DNA of 64,000 nucleotides. It comes from Cytophagales bacterium (lineage in GTDB: Bacteria > Bacteroidota > Bacteroidia > Cytophagales > Cyclobacteriaceae). Positions 7,945 to 17,020 of this stretch are shown here, piece by piece; within the stretch, counting starts at the first letter, position 1, and each line of letters opens with the position of its first letter. The stretch covers positions 434,001-498,000 of the forward strand of contig JAFLBQ010000002.1 of assembly GCA_017303805.1 (NCBI GenBank), in the 5' to 3' direction. The notes beneath the pieces are model-generated. The model worked only from the letters and a program-made list of their open reading frames with translations. It did not search any database and was not told where the DNA came from. The translations under genes were made by a program, and so were the position numbers.

Positions 7945-8971
7945 AATTTTATTATTGTTATGTGCCTTTACCACCATGCTGATGTCGTGTGAGCACCGGG
8001 TAACTATGGAAACCACGGTGCATGCCGATGGACAACTGGATAAACAGATTTTTCTTGAAGTTGAGAAGAAGCAAAAAAAAGTAAAAGAGTCTTTTATTCA
8101 CTTTGTAGATAGCGCGCATCTGGCCGACTGGCAAGTTATTGATAGCACACAACTACCGCCTTACCTAAAACCTAAAGAGGGGAAAAAGTACGTGGGCTAT
8201 CGTAAACATTTTGAATCAGCGGAAGCGGCCAATGAACATCTTGCCTTGCCCAACGATAGTTTGTTTCGGGTAACGAGTTCGTTCAAAAAGAAATTCAGAT
8301 GGTTTTTTACTTACATCGCATATTCCGATACGTATCATGCTATTAATCGGCTAAGCCTGTCCCGTAAAGATTTTTTTACATCCGAAGACTTTCAATTTAT
8401 TGAACGCTTACCGGCCGAAGGTAAGCACATTAGTCCGGCCGATAGTTTGTACCTGAAATTGCTGAACGAGAAAATTACCGATCATTATGGCAACCGGGCA
8501 TTCTTTGAAGAATATTTTAACCTTTTGCTTGGGGAGGTTCGCCAATTGCCAGACGATGCATGGCAGGAGAAACTGAAGACCGGAAAAGAAAGTCTTTACC
8601 GAAAGGTGGTATCGGATAAAAATTTGCCCGACAACTTTTTACAGCTCTATGCCGATTCTTTGAACATCCCGGTAAAACTCACCAATCCGCAATTTGTAGC
8701 CGATCAGAAACGGTTAGAAAATAAAATCAATTTTATTACAACAGCCTACGATGGGAAATACCGCCATACCCTGCACATGCCGGGGCCCATTGTTAGTACC
8801 AATGCAGATTCCGTTGCTGGTAACTCCGCCTATTGGGCGCCTCCGGCAATCAAATTTTTACTCACCAACTACGAAATGAAAGCCGAATCGAGAAAAATAA
8901 ATTACTGGGCATTTGCAATTACTTTGCTGGTAATGGGCGCTGCAGGTTGGTTGTTGAGAAAGCGGGAGTAA
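7931..8971 (+). CDS. Lipoprotein with C-terminal transmembrane anchor, sigma-operon associated
   Basis: A 346-residue protein with a type II signal peptide (lipobox LMSC, C20) and a C-terminal hydrophobic helix ending in RKRE (about residues 325-343). It would therefore be tethered at both ends, with a roughly 300-residue periplasmic domain between. The periplasmic part is charged and helical with no motif I recognise. It overlaps the anti-sigma gene by 14 bases and is the third gene of the sigma operon, so it could modulate anti-sigma release or be an envelope target of the system. No family assignment is made. Confidence 0.7.
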   Translation: MSSTKILLLLCAFTTMLMSCEHRVTMETTVHADGQLDKQIFLEVEKKQKKVKESFIHFVDSAHLADWQVIDSTQLPPYLKPKEGKKYVGYRKHFESAEAANEHLALPNDSLFRVTSSFKKKFRWFFTYIAYSDTYHAINRLSLSRKDFFTSEDFQFIERLPAEGKHISPADSLYLKLLNEKITDHYGNRAFFEEYFNLLLGEVRQLPDDAWQEKLKTGKESLYRKVVSDKNLPDNFLQLYADSLNIPVKLTNPQFVADQKRLENKINFITTAYDGKYRHTLHMPGPIVSTNADSVAGNSAYWAPPAIKFLLTNYEMKAESRKINYWAFAITLLVMGAAGWLLRKRE

Positions 8972-8994
8972 GATCCCGCAAAGGCAGGCGCAAC

Positions 8995-9372
8995 TCAGTT
9001 AAACAAGTAGTAATCATCTTCGTTGCCGTTTATTACGGCCAGCAACGAGTCAATTACATTTTCATCCTTAATAACATAATCACGCACCCCACGCTGAATA
9101 AAGTTTAGTACCATATTGCCATCTTCCAGTGAGCTGAGCATGATTACTTTATTCTCTTCTTTTAGCCGGGGTTTTAATTGCTCGTACAAATCGATACCAC
9201 TAATACCGGGCAGCTTATAATCAATTATCAGCACATCGGGCAGGGTCTTTTGCAGGGCCGGCAGGCTTTCTTCGGCCGAATGAAAAACCGAGAACACGCG
9301 ACCTTCCGAGCTAAGCGATTTCTTCACAAACTCAGCATAAATAACATCGTCTTCAACCAGGTAAATCGTCAT
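8995..9372 (-). CDS. Stand-alone response regulator receiver protein
   Basis: A 125-residue single-domain receiver (CheY-like) with no output domain. The acidic pocket is E7-D8-D9, the phospho-acceptor is D51 (LIIDYKLPG), and the conserved lysine is K102 in RDYVIKDE. I start at ATG 9372 because the 22 upstream residues are non-family. It stops 23 bases from the convergent lipoprotein gene. It probably acts as a diffusible phospho-relay partner for a sensor kinase encoded elsewhere; no kinase is nearby. Confidence 0.9.
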   Translation of the reverse strand: MTIYLVEDDVIYAEFVKKSLSSEGRVFSVFHSAEESLPALQKTLPDVLIIDYKLPGISGIDLYEQLKPRLKEENKVIMLSSLEDGNMVLNFIQRGVRDYVIKDENVIDSLLAVINGNEDDYYLFN

Positions 9373-9538
9373 GGGGCTTACCGAAAAGTGCACGCAATAT
9401 ACTAAGCGAAGTTCATTGGCGGAAACGCAAAAACCCACTGTTGCACGCCATTATCAGGCTCTTATTTGCCATTCATTTTAAAGAGTTTTGGTTAAAAGGG
9501 CCAATCCCCCTACCTTCCTGATTACTATTAAACTCTAT

Positions 9539-11266
9539 ATGAAGCACTTCTTTATCGCCATACTTATTGTGCTTGCGGTTAGCTGCAAGCAATCGCAACC
9601 CGCGGGGCCGGTGTTTAGTATTTCGTTTACATCGCAACTAAGCGAGGCTGCTCAAGACGGGCGTTTGCTCCTTTTGCTGGCCAATAACAATAAATCCGAA
9701 CCACGCTTTCAGATAAACGATGGGCTGGGCACGCAACTGATTTTTGGATTAGATGTGGAGGGCCTGCAGCCTGGTGAAGAAATACAGCTTACCGCAGAAA
9801 ATACTTTTGGGTTTCCGGTTCGCTCATTACGCGATATCCCGGCAGGCGAATATTATGTGCAGGCGCTGATTAACCGCTACGAAACCTTTCAACTAAAAAC
9901 CGGCCACACAGTAAAACTTCCACCCGATCAGGGCGAAGGCCAGCAATGGAACCGCAAGCCGGGTAATTTTTACAGCAACCCGGTTAAAGTGCAGGTAGAT
10001 TCAAAACAAACCCAGCGAATTAAAGTGGTGATAGATCAAAAAATTGCACCGCTAAAAGAACCCGAAAACACCAAGTACATAAAACATGTTAAAATACAGA
10101 GTAAACTCTTAACCGAATTTTGGGGGCGCCCCATGTACCTGGGTGCTCACGTGCTGGTGCCCGAAGGATTTGACGAACATCCGGAAGCAAAATACCCCCT
10201 CATGATTTACCATGGCCACTTCCCCAGCGACTTTGGTGGCTTTAGTACCGAGCCCCCTCCGGCCGATATGGATACCACAGATTTTACCGCCCGCTTTGGC
10301 ATTTACGGTTACAACAAGTTTCAGCAACAGGAAGCCTATAATTTTTATAAGCAATGGACGGGCAAGAACTTTCCCCGCTTTTTGGTTATAGAAGTACAAC
10401 ACGCCAACCCGTACTACGATGATTCGTATGCGGTTAACTCAGCCAACCTGGGCCCATACGGAGATGCCATTATGAAAGAGCTGGTACCCGAAATTGAAAA
10501 ACAATTCAGAGGTATTGGCGAAGGCTGGGCGCGATTTACCTATGGCGGCTCTACCGGAGGCTGGGAGGCCCTGGCTGTGCAAATGTTTTATCCCGATGAT
10601 TTTAACGGCTGCTTTGCCGCATGTCCTGATCCAATAGACTTTAGAGCGTATTGCCTGGTAGATATTTACAAAGACAAAAATGCCTATTGGTACGAAAGTG
10701 ATTTTAAAAAACTTCCGCGCCCGGCTCATCGCAATTTCCTGGGGCAAATTCAAAACACAATGGAAGAAACCAATCATTTTGAATTGGCGCTTGGCACCAA
10801 ATCGCGCAGCGGCCAGCAGTGGGATATTTGGGAGGCGGTTTACTCACCGCAAGGCGAGGATGGCTATCCGAAAAGAATTTTTAACAAAGAAACCGGTGAG
10901 ATTGATGCTACAGTAGCAGCATACTGGAAGGAAAATTACGATCTGCGTTACATACTGGAGCGTGATTGGAAAACATTAGGCCCAAAACTGGAAGGCAAGA
11001 TTCATATTTACTGTGGTGATATGGATAATTACTATTTGAATAATGCCGTGTACCTGATGGAAGACTTTTTAAAGAAAACCCAAAATCCGTTTTACAAAGG
11101 CGAAGTAGATTATGGTGATAGAGCCGAGCATTGCTGGAATGGCGATCATGAAAATCCTAATTATGTATCGCGGTTGCGGTACAATACCATGTATTTACCT
11201 AAAATTTTAAAGCGAATTTCGGAAAGCGCACCCAAAGGTGCGGATACAAAAAGCTGGCGGTATTAA
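9539..11266 (+). CDS. Secreted esterase-like alpha/beta-hydrolase lipoprotein
   Basis: A 575-residue lipoprotein (signal peptide, lipobox AVSC with C16) with a beta-rich N-terminal domain of about 170 residues and a C-terminal alpha/beta-hydrolase domain of the enterochelin-esterase-like type. The nucleophile elbow is visible as YGGSTGGWEAL near residue 340. Aspartate and histidine partners plausibly lie in the CGDMDNYYLN and EHCWNGDHEN segments; the last could supply the catalytic histidine. The start is ATG 9539; an upstream in-frame start at 9488 would destroy the signal peptide. It is monocistronic. Substrate is unknown; carbohydrate or siderophore esters are possible. Confidence 0.75.
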   Translation: MKHFFIAILIVLAVSCKQSQPAGPVFSISFTSQLSEAAQDGRLLLLLANNNKSEPRFQINDGLGTQLIFGLDVEGLQPGEEIQLTAENTFGFPVRSLRDIPAGEYYVQALINRYETFQLKTGHTVKLPPDQGEGQQWNRKPGNFYSNPVKVQVDSKQTQRIKVVIDQKIAPLKEPENTKYIKHVKIQSKLLTEFWGRPMYLGAHVLVPEGFDEHPEAKYPLMIYHGHFPSDFGGFSTEPPPADMDTTDFTARFGIYGYNKFQQQEAYNFYKQWTGKNFPRFLVIEVQHANPYYDDSYAVNSANLGPYGDAIMKELVPEIEKQFRGIGEGWARFTYGGSTGGWEALAVQMFYPDDFNGCFAACPDPIDFRAYCLVDIYKDKNAYWYESDFKKLPRPAHRNFLGQIQNTMEETNHFELALGTKSRSGQQWDIWEAVYSPQGEDGYPKRIFNKETGEIDATVAAYWKENYDLRYILERDWKTLGPKLEGKIHIYCGDMDNYYLNNAVYLMEDFLKKTQNPFYKGEVDYGDRAEHCWNGDHENPNYVSRLRYNTMYLPKILKRISESAPKGADTKSWRY

Positions 11267-11270
11267 TTTT

Positions 11271-11414
11271 TCAAACGAGCGAAATTATTTGTTCCGGTAG
11301 TTGACTTCCCATTGGCATGAATTTCTTGCCCCCAACAGACAAGGCATCGCAAATAACCTCATAGCCATTTGCAATCTGGTGAAGTATTCGGTAGAGCAGT
11401 ATGATTGGCGCCAC
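11271..11414 (-). other. Possible small gene or gene remnant (47 codons)
   Basis: The spacer between the esterase and the next plus-strand gene contains a minus-strand frame starting at GTG 11412-11414 and ending at TGA 11271-11273. The 47 residues look protein-like: a hydrophobic start, then RILHQIANGYEVICDALSV, then a GGKKF-PMG segment. No homolog is recognised. It could be the 3' end of a degraded gene, a small toxin-like protein, or a chance frame. Confidence 0.25.
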
Positions 11415-11480
11415 TTATTTTTTTAGTTTGCGTTGGAAGGCTGGGACTCAGCTTTATTTTCATTGAAATCCGATCAAACT

Positions 11481-12152
11481 ATGAGAGAGAACTTTTTCAA
11501 GCAAACCATTGCCATCCGCAAAGGCGAATCTCAACTGCCCCCTGTCTTAGAGGTGATTTTTCAAAGGATGCGCGAAAGCTACTCCATCAATCCAATCAAT
11601 GTAGCCTTTGAAACGAGGGGAACGCTCTATTCGCAAAGCATTACCATAGCTTTTGTAACGAAGGCAGAGCAAGATAAAGCGTGGCCTTATGCAGAGGCCA
11701 TACAGAGTTACTTCTTCGATGAAATCTTTAAGACAGAAAACCGAACAGTGCTTGAACCGTATGGAGAAATTTTAACTTTACGACAGAAAAGAATACCGGA
11801 AGCCACATTTTCTTTCGTATCCCTCGAAGAGGCTGCGCTTTTAAACGCAATAGCGCAACTTGGAAAAGGATATGAGTCCCTAGTGACCCGCTATCCCAAT
11901 TTGCTCTGGAAGGTACGCTATGCCGAAGGCCGTTTTATTATTTTCTTTTTTACCGAGCAACAGCAGAAAGAGTCAGGTGAAAACGGGACAACTGAAAAAA
12001 TCATGGATGAACTTATTCAACTCTTAAAGCAACACGATGAACTGACTTTAATTGACCTCAAGCTGCTTCTTAATTCACAGAAAATTATAAGTGACAGTAA
12101 AGAAAACTACGATACGAACTTTGGTGGTGCCGATTGGATATACTTTCGATGA
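11481..12152 (+). CDS. Hypothetical protein, partner of SMI1-like gene
   Basis: A 223-residue cytoplasmic protein from ATG 11481, the first start giving a hydrophilic N-terminus. It has no signal peptide, membrane helix or motif I recognise. It is predicted mixed alpha/beta, with a long amphipathic C-terminal half (KIMDELIQLLKQHDELTLID). It ends in an ATGA overlap with the SMI1/KNR4-family gene, so the two products are probably made together and may interact. Given the immunity role of many SMI1 proteins, it could belong to a contact-toxin immunity island, but no toxin is visible. Confidence 0.65.
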   Translation: MRENFFKQTIAIRKGESQLPPVLEVIFQRMRESYSINPINVAFETRGTLYSQSITIAFVTKAEQDKAWPYAEAIQSYFFDEIFKTENRTVLEPYGEILTLRQKRIPEATFSFVSLEEAALLNAIAQLGKGYESLVTRYPNLLWKVRYAEGRFIIFFFTEQQQKESGENGTTEKIMDELIQLLKQHDELTLIDLKLLLNSQKIISDSKENYDTNFGGADWIYFR

Positions 12153-12757
12153 TGACAATTCAACTGGAAAGAATCAAACGAAAACTGGAACTTGCCAAAG
12201 CAAGTGATCCGGAATTGAAGATTTTTGGCGCCCATGAACACCGCTACGCGTTTCATGCTCCTGCTACGGTCGAAGAAGTAAAGCAGTTTGAAAATACGCA
12301 GAGCATAAAGCTGCCTGAAGAATATTCGACTTTTATCACTCACATCGGTAATGGCGGTCCTGGCCACTTTGGCGGGGCGGGCCCGTACTATGGTCTTTAT
12401 CCTTTAGGAGAGTTCCATTATATGATTGGCTGCAATGGCCTTCTTGCATCGCCCGGCATTATCACCAGCCGCCTTACCGAATCTGCCTGGAAAGAACAAG
12501 CTGAACTCTTTCATGACTATGAATTTGGAGAAAGCACGGAACTTGATCGAAAGTATGATGAACTCTTTCAAGGCCTTCTGCCCATCGGTACCCAGGGCTG
12601 TAACTTTCAAACCATGTTGGCGCTCCACGGGCCTGATAAAGGTAGGGTGGTGAGTATCGATCAGGACTTGCAAATGCCCATATTCGCGGCCGAGTTCACA
12701 TTTTTGGATTGGTACGAGGCATGGCTGGACAGATCGTTAGCCAGATCAACCAGATAG
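12149..12757 (+). CDS. SMI1/KNR4 family protein
   Basis: A 202-residue protein of the SMI1/KNR4 (SUKH) fold. The signature VKQFENTQSIKLPEEYSTFI is followed by an IGNGG-G-G-G-G-P turn-rich loop and YGLYPLGEF near residues 48-95. Bacterial SUKH proteins commonly serve as immunity proteins against polymorphic nuclease toxins (established for the superfamily); whether this one does is inference. It is translationally coupled to the orphan gene upstream through ATGA. It ends 19 bases before the convergent pdxJ gene. Confidence 0.85.
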   Translation: MMTIQLERIKRKLELAKASDPELKIFGAHEHRYAFHAPATVEEVKQFENTQSIKLPEEYSTFITHIGNGGPGHFGGAGPYYGLYPLGEFHYMIGCNGLLASPGIITSRLTESAWKEQAELFHDYEFGESTELDRKYDELFQGLLPIGTQGCNFQTMLALHGPDKGRVVSIDQDLQMPIFAAEFTFLDWYEAWLDRSLARSTR

Positions 12758-12776
12758 TTAATATTGCTTTTAAAAA

Positions 12777-13490
12777 CTACTTCAATTGTTTCAAATACAA
12801 TTGGATTGTATTCTCTAACCCAAAGTATAGCGCATCACAAATCAACGCGTGGCCAATGGAAACCTCATTGAGCAGGGGAATAGAATCGTGGAGGTATTTT
12901 AAATTATTCAGATCCAGATCGTGGCCGGCATTTAAACCTAACCCCATGGCGTGCGCAGCGTGGGCAGCTTCTAAGTAAGGTTTAATAGCGGCTGCTTTGT
13001 TTTGATGATAGTGCGAAGCATAGGGCTCGGTGTAAAGTTCTACGCGGTCGGCACCTACGGCTTTTGCTCCCTCTACCATAGCGGGTATCGGATCTACAAA
13101 AACAGAAACGCGAACCCCGTAACTTTTAATAGAAGTAACAATCTCTGTTAAAAATGCTTTGTTGGCAAGCGTGTTCCAGCCGGCATTGGATGTTATCGCA
13201 TCGGGCCCATCGGGCACCAGTGTAGCTTGTGCCGGTTTTGTGGCACGAATCAGTTTCAGGTAACGTTCATCGGGGTAACCCTCAATGTTAAACTCCGTTG
13301 TTACTACTTTCTTTAATTCAAGCACATCATTATAGCGAATGTGGCGCTCGTCCGGTCGGGGATGCACCGTTATACCTTGCGCACCAAAGCGCTCGCAATC
13401 CAGGGCAACTTTTATAACATCGGGGTTGTTACCACCACGGGCATTGCGCAGGGTGGCTATCTTATTAATGTTTACAGAAAGGCGGGTCAT
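12777..13490 (-). CDS. pdxJ: Pyridoxine 5'-phosphate synthase
   Basis: A 237-residue TIM-barrel enzyme that condenses 1-deoxyxylulose 5-phosphate with 3-amino-1-hydroxyacetone phosphate to pyridoxine 5'-phosphate, the last ring-forming step of DXP-dependent vitamin B6 synthesis. Family signatures visible are [16 protein letters not shown] at the N-terminus, the [14 protein letters not shown] loop (about residues 39-52), and ELYTEPYA with the later [10 protein letters not shown] segment. Length is normal. It is divergent from the YqeY gene with a 75-bp shared spacer holding a -7 box for the minus strand at 13543-13550. Confidence 0.96.
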   Translation of the reverse strand: MTRLSVNINKIATLRNARGGNNPDVIKVALDCERFGAQGITVHPRPDERHIRYNDVLELKKVVTTEFNIEGYPDERYLKLIRATKPAQATLVPDGPDAITSNAGWNTLANKAFLTEIVTSIKSYGVRVSVFVDPIPAMVEGAKAVGADRVELYTEPYASHYHQNKAAAIKPYLEAAHAAHAMGLGLNAGHDLDLNNLKYLHDSIPLLNEVSIGHALICDALYFGLENTIQLYLKQLK

Positions 13491-13542
13491 CTTTAGTAGG
13501 CAATCAGATTTTTATCTTCTAAAAGTAGCCGTAATTTTACAT

Positions 13543-13550
13543 CAAATTTA
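13543..13550 (-). promoter_or_regulatory. -7 box (TAAATTTG) for pdxJ
   Basis: An exact TAnnTTTG element on the minus strand lies 52 bases upstream of the pdxJ ATG. No TTTG is evident at -33. It lies in the short divergent spacer shared with the YqeY-type gene. Confidence 0.4.
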
Positions 13551-13565
13551 AAACGATTTATTCTT

Positions 13566-14018
13566 ATGAGTTTAAAGCAACAAATCGACAATGATATCAA
13601 AGCCGCCATGCTGGCTAAAAATAAAGAAGAGCTAACCGCATTGCGCTCAGTTAAGTCGTTAATTCTGCTGGCCGAAACAGACAAAGGAAGTTCGGGCGAA
13701 ATAAGTTCGGATGTAGAAGCAAAGTTGCTGATGAAGGCAGCCAAGCAACGAAAAGAATCGGCCGAGATTTTTCAAAAGGAGGGCCGCACCGATCTGGCAC
13801 AAAGGGAATTATTTGAACTGGAAGTGATAAACCGTTACTTGCCAAAGCAACTTACCGAAGAAGAACTAATAACCGAACTTAAAAAAGTGATAGCCCAACT
13901 TGGTGCAACCGGGCCACAGGATATGGGCAAAGTGATGGGGGCCGCCACGAAACAGTTGGCAGGCAAAGCCGATGGCAAAATGATTTCGGAACTTGTTAAA
14001 AAGCTGCTAGCCAATTGA
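13566..14018 (+). CDS. GatB/YqeY domain-containing protein
   Basis: A 150-residue helical cytoplasmic protein matching YqeY: N-terminal LKQQIDNDIKAAMLAKNKEELTALRSVKS, then the hinge ELEVINRYLPKQLTEEEL, and the C-terminal helical tail domain shared with GatB (MGKVMGAATKQLAGKADGKM). The family is related to the tRNA-recognition tail of the amidotransferase GatB; its own role is not settled. Its stop overlaps the TTG start of the CvpA-like gene (TTGA), so both are cotranslated. Confidence 0.93.
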   Translation: MSLKQQIDNDIKAAMLAKNKEELTALRSVKSLILLAETDKGSSGEISSDVEAKLLMKAAKQRKESAEIFQKEGRTDLAQRELFELEVINRYLPKQLTEEELITELKKVIAQLGATGPQDMGKVMGAATKQLAGKADGKMISELVKKLLAN

Positions 14019-14521
14019 ACAAGGCCGATGTGGTAATACTGCTTATAGTGGCAGTAGGCGCCTACCTGGGATACAAGCGGGGCTTTCTGCAGGAATTGTT
14101 TTTTCTGTTGGCGCTGGTAGCCGGGGTTTTGGTAGGATTTAAATTAATGGGTTGGGGTGTAGAGGTGCTTGCACACAAGTTCAATGCCGACACCAAAGTG
14201 CTACCCTACATTTCCTTTCTGTTAATTTTTATACTCGTGTTGCTGCTGGTAATGTTTATTGGTAACAGAATTAAAAATTCGTTAGATAAAACTTTTTTAG
14301 GAAGAGTAGATGCAATGGCGGGAATGCTCCTGGGTGTGCTTAAATATACCTTTGGTATGAGTGTCCTCATCTGGATTATAGAATCGTTTGGCTGGAGTTG
14401 GCTTGAAACCCAGGCACAAGGCTCGGCACTGTATGCCGTGGTAGCTCGTGTAGCGCCCGGGGCCGCTTCCTTTTTCGGAGATTTTTTGCCATTTTTCAAA
14501 GAAACCTTCCGGCAATTCTAA
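14015..14521 (+). CDS. CvpA family inner-membrane protein
   Basis: A 168-residue membrane protein with four hydrophobic segments (about 6-22, 26-50, 64-85, 100-125), matching the CvpA/colicin V production family. TTG is chosen as start because the encoded N-terminus (NKADVVILLIVAVGAYLGYKRGF) fits the family, and no ATG in the right place exists. TTGA overlap with YqeY explains coupling. The family is linked to envelope homeostasis and, in enterics, purF expression; no specific role can be assigned here. Confidence 0.88.
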   Translation: MNKADVVILLIVAVGAYLGYKRGFLQELFFLLALVAGVLVGFKLMGWGVEVLAHKFNADTKVLPYISFLLIFILVLLLVMFIGNRIKNSLDKTFLGRVDAMAGMLLGVLKYTFGMSVLIWIIESFGWSWLETQAQGSALYAVVARVAPGAASFFGDFLPFFKETFRQF

Positions 14522-14566
14522 GGATCGTATTTTTTTAGTTATTTATCGGGCAAAATAAGCGTACAC

Positions 14567-15325
14567 ATGGCATTAGTAGTTAAAGAGCAGAATGATTTTA
14601 AGTATGTAGATGAAGGCGCAGGCCAGGTGCTCATGTTGCTGCATGGTTTGTTTGGCGCCCTAAGCAATTGGGAGGGTGTAGTAAATCATTACAAAAAGCA
14701 CTTCAGGGTTATAATACCCATGTTACCCATTTACGAAATGCCCATTAAGGAAGCCGGGCTGGTGGGCTTGCGCGAATTTACCGAACGCTTTGTGGCTACA
14801 ATGCAGTTGCATAATATGATTATCATGGGCAACTCGCTCGGTGGCCATGTAGGTATTTTATATACACTCGCAAACCCCGACAAAGTTTCAAAACTGGTGC
14901 TTACCGGCAGTTCGGGGTTGTTCGAAAATACCATGGGTGGTTCTTACCCGCGCAGAGGAAGTTACGACTACGTGCGCGAGCGGGTAGCCTATACATTTTA
15001 CGATCCTACGGTAGCTTCTAAAGAACTGGTTGACGAAGTGTTTGAAACAACCAAGAGCATCCCTAAATGCATGCGCATCGTAGCCATTGCAAAATCGGCA
15101 CAACGAAATAATCTTGCACTGGAACTGCCCAATATAAAAGTGCCTACGTTATTGGTGTGGGGGCTAAACGACACCATAACCCCACCGCTGGTAGGCTACG
15201 AGTTTAACCGGCTTATTCCAAACTCTGAATTGAAATTTATAGATAAGTGTTGCCATGCACCCATGATGGAACACCCCGATAAATTCAATCAACTGGTAGA
15301 AGAATTTTTAGTACACAGAAATTAA
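14567..15325 (+). CDS. Alpha/beta-hydrolase
   Basis: A 252-residue cytoplasmic alpha/beta-hydrolase with all three catalytic elements visible: nucleophile S90 in GNSLGGH, acid D202 in WGLNDTITPP, and H230 in CCHAPMMEHPD. An oxyanion-hole HGLFG motif lies at residues 26-30. The gene sits in the conserved Bacteroidota block upstream of a CBS protein and NAD kinase, with a 4-base gap to the CBS gene. Substrate cannot be read; esterase or C-C hydrolase activity is possible. Confidence 0.9.
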   Translation: MALVVKEQNDFKYVDEGAGQVLMLLHGLFGALSNWEGVVNHYKKHFRVIIPMLPIYEMPIKEAGLVGLREFTERFVATMQLHNMIIMGNSLGGHVGILYTLANPDKVSKLVLTGSSGLFENTMGGSYPRRGSYDYVRERVAYTFYDPTVASKELVDEVFETTKSIPKCMRIVAIAKSAQRNNLALELPNIKVPTLLVWGLNDTITPPLVGYEFNRLIPNSELKFIDKCCHAPMMEHPDKFNQLVEEFLVHRN

Positions 15326-15329
15326 GGGC

Positions 15330-15995
15330 ATGGTCGCAGAAGAGATAATTAACCACATGATTCCACCGCTTAAAACAAGCGATGATGCGCACAAAGCTAT
15401 TGTGTGGATGGAAGAGTTTAGATGCACGCACCTACCCATTGTGGAAGATGGCGAGTTGCTGGGCTTTATCTCAGAAGAAATTATTCTGGAGTCGAACGAA
15501 ATAGATAAACCGCTGGCGGGATTTAACCTGGTGGGCAAAAGTTGCCGGGTACAACTAACGGCTCACTTTTACGACATATTAAAAGTGGCGGGCGATCATA
15601 AACTGCAAATGGTGGCTGTTGTAAACGAGGCGAACAAGTATGCCGGAGTAATTACCGTGCAGGACATTATGGTCTCGTTTGCACAAACCGCATCGGTGCA
15701 AATGCCGGGCGGCATTTTGGTTCTATCGATGGATCTGATCGATTACTCGCTTGCCGAAATAAGCCGCTATGTAGAAGAAAACAATGCCAAGATCATCAGC
15801 AGCATGATGGTGGAAGACCCGATGGACAAGGGCAAAATAAAACTTACCTTAAAGATTAACCGCATAGAACTTAACCGCATTGTAGCCACGTTAGAACGTT
15901 TTGGGTATCGCATCATTGGGCGCTACAACGAAACCCAAATGGATACAGGCGAGAAAGACAAAATCGAGATGCTGCTTCGATACTTAGACATTTAA
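15330..15995 (+). CDS. CBS-domain pair protein with C-terminal ACT-like region
   Basis: A 221-residue cytoplasmic protein. Two CBS repeats occupy about residues 5-60 (KAIVWMEEFRCTHLPIVEDGELLGFISEE) and 70-125 (KLQMVAVVNEANKYAGVITVQDIM). The last 90 residues (GGILVLSMDLIDYSLAEISR...) look ACT-like, which would suit ligand sensing. CBS pairs bind adenine nucleotides. It lies 9 bases upstream of NAD kinase, a conserved Bacteroidota neighbourhood, so a regulatory link to NAD(P) metabolism is plausible but unproven. Confidence 0.88.
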   Translation: MVAEEIINHMIPPLKTSDDAHKAIVWMEEFRCTHLPIVEDGELLGFISEEIILESNEIDKPLAGFNLVGKSCRVQLTAHFYDILKVAGDHKLQMVAVVNEANKYAGVITVQDIMVSFAQTASVQMPGGILVLSMDLIDYSLAEISRYVEENNAKIISSMMVEDPMDKGKIKLTLKINRIELNRIVATLERFGYRIIGRYNETQMDTGEKDKIEMLLRYLDI

Positions 15996-16004
15996 ACAAG
16001 CACC

Positions 16005-16880
16005 ATGCGCATAGCCTTGCACGGTAAAGACACACACGAGAAGTCCTCGCGGCTAATCGAGCAGATTCTGGATCAGTTAATTCTGCGCAAGGCCGAAATC
16101 TGGATGTCAGAAAAATTTGAAAAACTTGTTAAGCCGGCCCTGCTCAATGAGTTGAAGTATAAAACATTTCAACTGGGCGATAGCCTGCGCAGCACCGATT
16201 GCTTTTTCTCTCTGGGGGGCGATGGCACCATGTTGGAGTCCGTAACTTATGTGGGTAAAGCCGAAGTTCCGATTTTGGGTATCAACACCGGGCGGCTGGG
16301 GTTTCTTGCTACCACCAACCGCGAAGACGTAGAAAACGCCTTCGATGCAATTTTTGCCGGCAACTATGCAATTGAAAAGCGCACACTTTTAAAACTGGTG
16401 TCTTCAACCAAACTGTTTGAGCCGCGTAACTTTGCTCTCAACGACATCACCATCATGAAGAAGGATACCTCTTCTATGATTACCGTGCATGTTAAAGTAG
16501 ATGGCGAGCCGCTCAACAGCTATTGGGCCGATGGAATCATTATCTCAACGCCAACAGGTTCTACCGGCTACTCGCTAAGCTGCGGTGGCCCGTTGGTTTA
16601 TCCTAAATCCGAAAGTTTTATTATAACAGCCGTTAGCCCCCATAACCTGGGCACACGGCCAATTGTTATTTCCGATAAGTCCGAAATTGGCGTAGAGATA
16701 GAAGGCCGAAGTAAAAAGTACCTTATTTCGCTCGACTCGCGCTTTGAAACCGTGGACGAAACCGTGAAGCTGAAAATTAAGCGCGAGCGGTTTTTGGTAA
16801 AACTCATTCAACTGCCCGGGCAGCATTTCTTCGATACCCTGCGTCAAAAACTCAATTGGGGGTTAGACATCCGAAATTGA
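16005..16880 (+). CDS. nadK: NAD kinase
   Basis: A 291-residue enzyme that phosphorylates NAD to NADP. The catalytic GGDGT motif is at residues 71-75 with D73 the general base. The NE/ND-type motif appears as ALNDITIMKKDTSSM, and the glycine-rich region as DGIIISTPTGSTGYSLSCGGP. Length and order match bacterial NadK. It is the third gene of the run hydrolase-CBS-nadK and is followed by a promoter for the envelope-biogenesis genes. Confidence 0.97.
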   Translation: MRIALHGKDTHEKSSRLIEQILDQLILRKAEIWMSEKFEKLVKPALLNELKYKTFQLGDSLRSTDCFFSLGGDGTMLESVTYVGKAEVPILGINTGRLGFLATTNREDVENAFDAIFAGNYAIEKRTLLKLVSSTKLFEPRNFALNDITIMKKDTSSMITVHVKVDGEPLNSYWADGIIISTPTGSTGYSLSCGGPLVYPKSESFIITAVSPHNLGTRPIVISDKSEIGVEIEGRSKKYLISLDSRFETVDETVKLKIKRERFLVKLIQLPGQHFFDTLRQKLNWGLDIRN

Positions 16881-16915
16881 AAAGAGGTTCTCATTAAGGT
16901 TCTCAACTATTTTTT

Positions 16916-16923
16916 TAAGTTTG
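16916..16923 (+). promoter_or_regulatory. -7 box (TAAGTTTG) before the envelope cluster
   Basis: An exact TAnnTTTG element lies about 100 bases upstream of the DUF6089 gene start at 17021, in the spacer after nadK. The implied leader is about 90 bases. No convincing -33 TTTG is present. Confidence 0.45.
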
Positions 16924-17020
16924 TAGCTGGCAAAATTGTCAGTTCTTAGAAATGCCGCTAAAGTTGCTACGTAAAGCCGTAGTGGTATTGCTACTGAATG
17001 TAAAGCGAAATAACGAACAG

